The position numbers were made by a program, and so were the translations under genes. The notes beneath the pieces are model-generated. The model saw only the letters and a program-made list of their open reading frames with translations, had not been told where the DNA came from and ran no database searches. 7,060 bases of DNA. Origin: Chitinophagia bacterium (lineage in GTDB: Bacteria > Bacteroidota > Bacteroidia > Chitinophagales > Chitinophagaceae). Each line of letters starts with the position of its first letter. Position 1 is the stretch's first letter. The stretch is from NCBI GenBank assembly GCA_010027295.1, contig RGVM01000131.1:1-7060 (forward strand). The letters run 5' to 3'. Positions 5,548 through 7,060 of the stretch are shown here, one piece after another.

Positions 5548-7060
5548 ATGTGCGGAATAGCCGGATTGATAGACAAGTCGATGCGCGACGAGCCGGAGGC
5601 CATACTGCGCCGGATGTGCGACGCGATTGCCCACAGGGGGCCCGATGCGCATGGCTACTGGTCGGATGCGGTCGAGGGAGTCTTCATGGGCCACAGGAGG
5701 CTCTCCATCATCGATATCACTGAGACCGGCAGCCAGCCCATGCTGACACCTGACGGCGGCTTAGCCATCGTGTTCAACGGAGAGATCTACAACCACCGTA
5801 CCCTGAGGGAACGGCTCGAGCGGACGGCCGGTACGCAATGGAGGGGGAGCTCGGACACCGAGACGCTCATCCACGCCATTCGCGCCTTCGGCATGGAGGA
5901 GACGCTGCGCAGCATCCGGGGCATGTTCGCATTCGCAGCCTGGGACGTCGAGCGGCGCGAACTCACGCTCGCCCGTGACAGGATCGGCGAGAAACCCCTC
6001 TATTACGGCGTCTGGGACGGGCGTCTGATCTTTTCCTCCGAGTTAAAATCCTTCTTCGCCATACCCGGATTCCGGGCGCCCATCGACATGGACGCGCTCT
6101 CCCTGTATTTCAGGTATGGCAGTGTCCCCGAGCCACACTCCATCCTGAAGGGCATTCGAAAGCTGACGCCTGGCTGCTACCTAACCGTTCGCTGCGATGA
6201 CGGCGGAGCGCCCGTGCCATCGGAATGCAAACCCTATTGGTCGGTCAGGGAGCAAGTGGCTGCGAACCCCGTCGATACCAACCTTACGCTGGAGTCGGCC
6301 ACGGACCGGCTAGAGGCGATGCTCCACGAATCCGTCGAGGAACAGTCGATCTCCGATGTGAGCCTGGGGGCCTTCCTCTCCGGCGGCGTCGACTCCTCGA
6401 TCGTCTGCGCCATCCTGCGCGAAAAGATGAACACGCGCCTCAAGACCTTCACAATCGGCTTCGAGGTGAGTGGCTTCGACGAGTCGGACCATGCCCGTCG
6501 CGTGGCGGAACACCTCGGCACCGAGCACCACGAGATGGTGTTCGGGAAGCGAGAGGTGCTGGACATCGTCCCGGGGGTGGCCGACATCTACTGCGAGCCC
6601 TTCTCCGACAGCTCCCAGCTGCCCACGATCCTGCTGAGCCGCTTCTCGCGGGAGCACGTGACAGTCTGCCTATCGGGCGATGCCGGCGACGAACTCTTCG
6701 GCGGGTACTCCAGGTACCGCTACTCAGTGCGTATGCGCGACCGGCTTGCACCGCTGCCCTTTGGACTGCGCCGCATGATCGGAACCGCCCTCGGCGCCCT
6801 GCCCACCGACACCCTGTCGGCGGCCGTCAGGGGCTTGCGCAGGGCTTCCGGCAACGAAAGGGAGCCGACACTCTCCTGGATGCAGAAGCTCTCGGGCATC
6901 TTCGGCAGCAAGGACGTCACAGACATCTACGACGTGCTGATGACGCACTGGCGGAAGGGTTCGATTTTGAAGGTCAACACTACCGACACCGCCCTATATC
7001 CAGCAGCGGCCCTCGAGGGTACCGGTATCCCCGACATCCAGCGGATCATGGCCAGCGACA
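5548..7060 (+). CDS. asnB: Glutamine-dependent asparagine synthase-like amidotransferase (3' end beyond the window)
   Basis: 504 codons are present and remain open to the right edge; full-length relatives have about 600-650 residues. The protein starts MCGIAGLID, so Cys2 becomes the N-terminal nucleophile of the class II glutaminase domain after Met removal. Other glutaminase residues are HRGPD (29-33), GHRRLSIID (48-56, with R50), FNGEIYN (76-82) and SDTE (102-105). ARDRIGEKPLYY lies near 149. The synthetase domain follows with the ATP-pyrophosphatase P-loop SGGVDSS at 278-284, and later LSGDAGDELFGGY. All visible catalytic residues are intact. The known reaction is ATP-dependent transfer of glutamine ammonia to aspartate. 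Placed 31 bases after a glycosyltransferase, it may instead amidate a uronic acid or similar acceptor in the glycan, as suggested for asnB paralogues in polysaccharide clusters; this is inference. The ATG at 5548 is fixed by the required Met-Cys start. No Shine-Dalgarno sequence is seen. No intervening terminator, so co-transcribed. Confidence 0.93.
   Translation, partial: MCGIAGLIDKSMRDEPEAILRRMCDAIAHRGPDAHGYWSDAVEGVFMGHRRLSIIDITETGSQPMLTPDGGLAIVFNGEIYNHRTLRERLERTAGTQWRGSSDTETLIHAIRAFGMEETLRSIRGMFAFAAWDVERRELTLARDRIGEKPLYYGVWDGRLIFSSELKSFFAIPGFRAPIDMDALSLYFRYGSVPEPHSILKGIRKLTPGCYLTVRCDDGGAPVPSECKPYWSVREQVAANPVDTNLTLESATDRLEAMLHESVEEQSISDVSLGAFLSGGVDSSIVCAILREKMNTRLKTFTIGFEVSGFDESDHARRVAEHLGTEHHEMVFGKREVLDIVPGVADIYCEPFSDSSQLPTILLSRFSREHVTVCLSGDAGDELFGGYSRYRYSVRMRDRLAPLPFGLRRMIGTALGALPTDTLSAAVRGLRRASGNEREPTLSWMQKLSGIFGSKDVTDIYDVLMTHWRKGSILKVNTTDTALYPAAALEGTGIPDIQRIMASD

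Overview
The window is about 60% G+C and carries five protein genes in two divergent groups. Two genes read leftward (a GMC-type flavoprotein cut by the left edge, and a large 'Gcr-type' putative recombinase membrane protein). Three read rightward (two GT4-like glycosyltransferases and an asparagine synthase-like amidotransferase cut by the right edge). I saw no tRNA, rRNA, CRISPR array or insertion sequence.

The most likely host is a high-GC member of the Bacteroidota or a related lineage such as Rhodothermota. This is an inference with moderate support. The second glycosyltransferase has the 'SHTPH...VGWGPTVRE' start and 'WVKYANNW'/'TINGSW'/'FENPC' core that I associate with Bacteroidota surface-glycan clusters. 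None of the genes has a convincing Shine-Dalgarno sequence, which also fits. The GMC protein resembles those of Bacteroidota and Rhodothermales.

Layout: 1-778 (minus) GMC oxidoreductase N-terminal part; 779-885 short spacer; 886-about 2907 (minus) Gcr/COG4389-like membrane protein; about 2908-3258 divergent intergenic region with two strong hairpins, an A-rich stretch and candidate outward-facing promoters; 3259-4422 (plus) glycosyltransferase 1 with an abnormal 3' end; 4335-5516 (plus) glycosyltransferase 2, overlapping the first; 5548-7060 (plus) asnB-like gene.

The three rightward genes are packed as one operon and look like part of a surface polysaccharide cluster: two enzymes that transfer sugars from nucleotide sugars, followed by a glutamine-dependent amidotransferase that may amidate an acidic sugar or serve a related step. 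The two leftward genes have no evident link to glycan synthesis. I found no clear sign of a wholly new system. The points that most repay attention are the broken-looking glycosyltransferase 1/2 junction, the four-cysteine motif in the GMC protein, and the structured divergent intergenic region.
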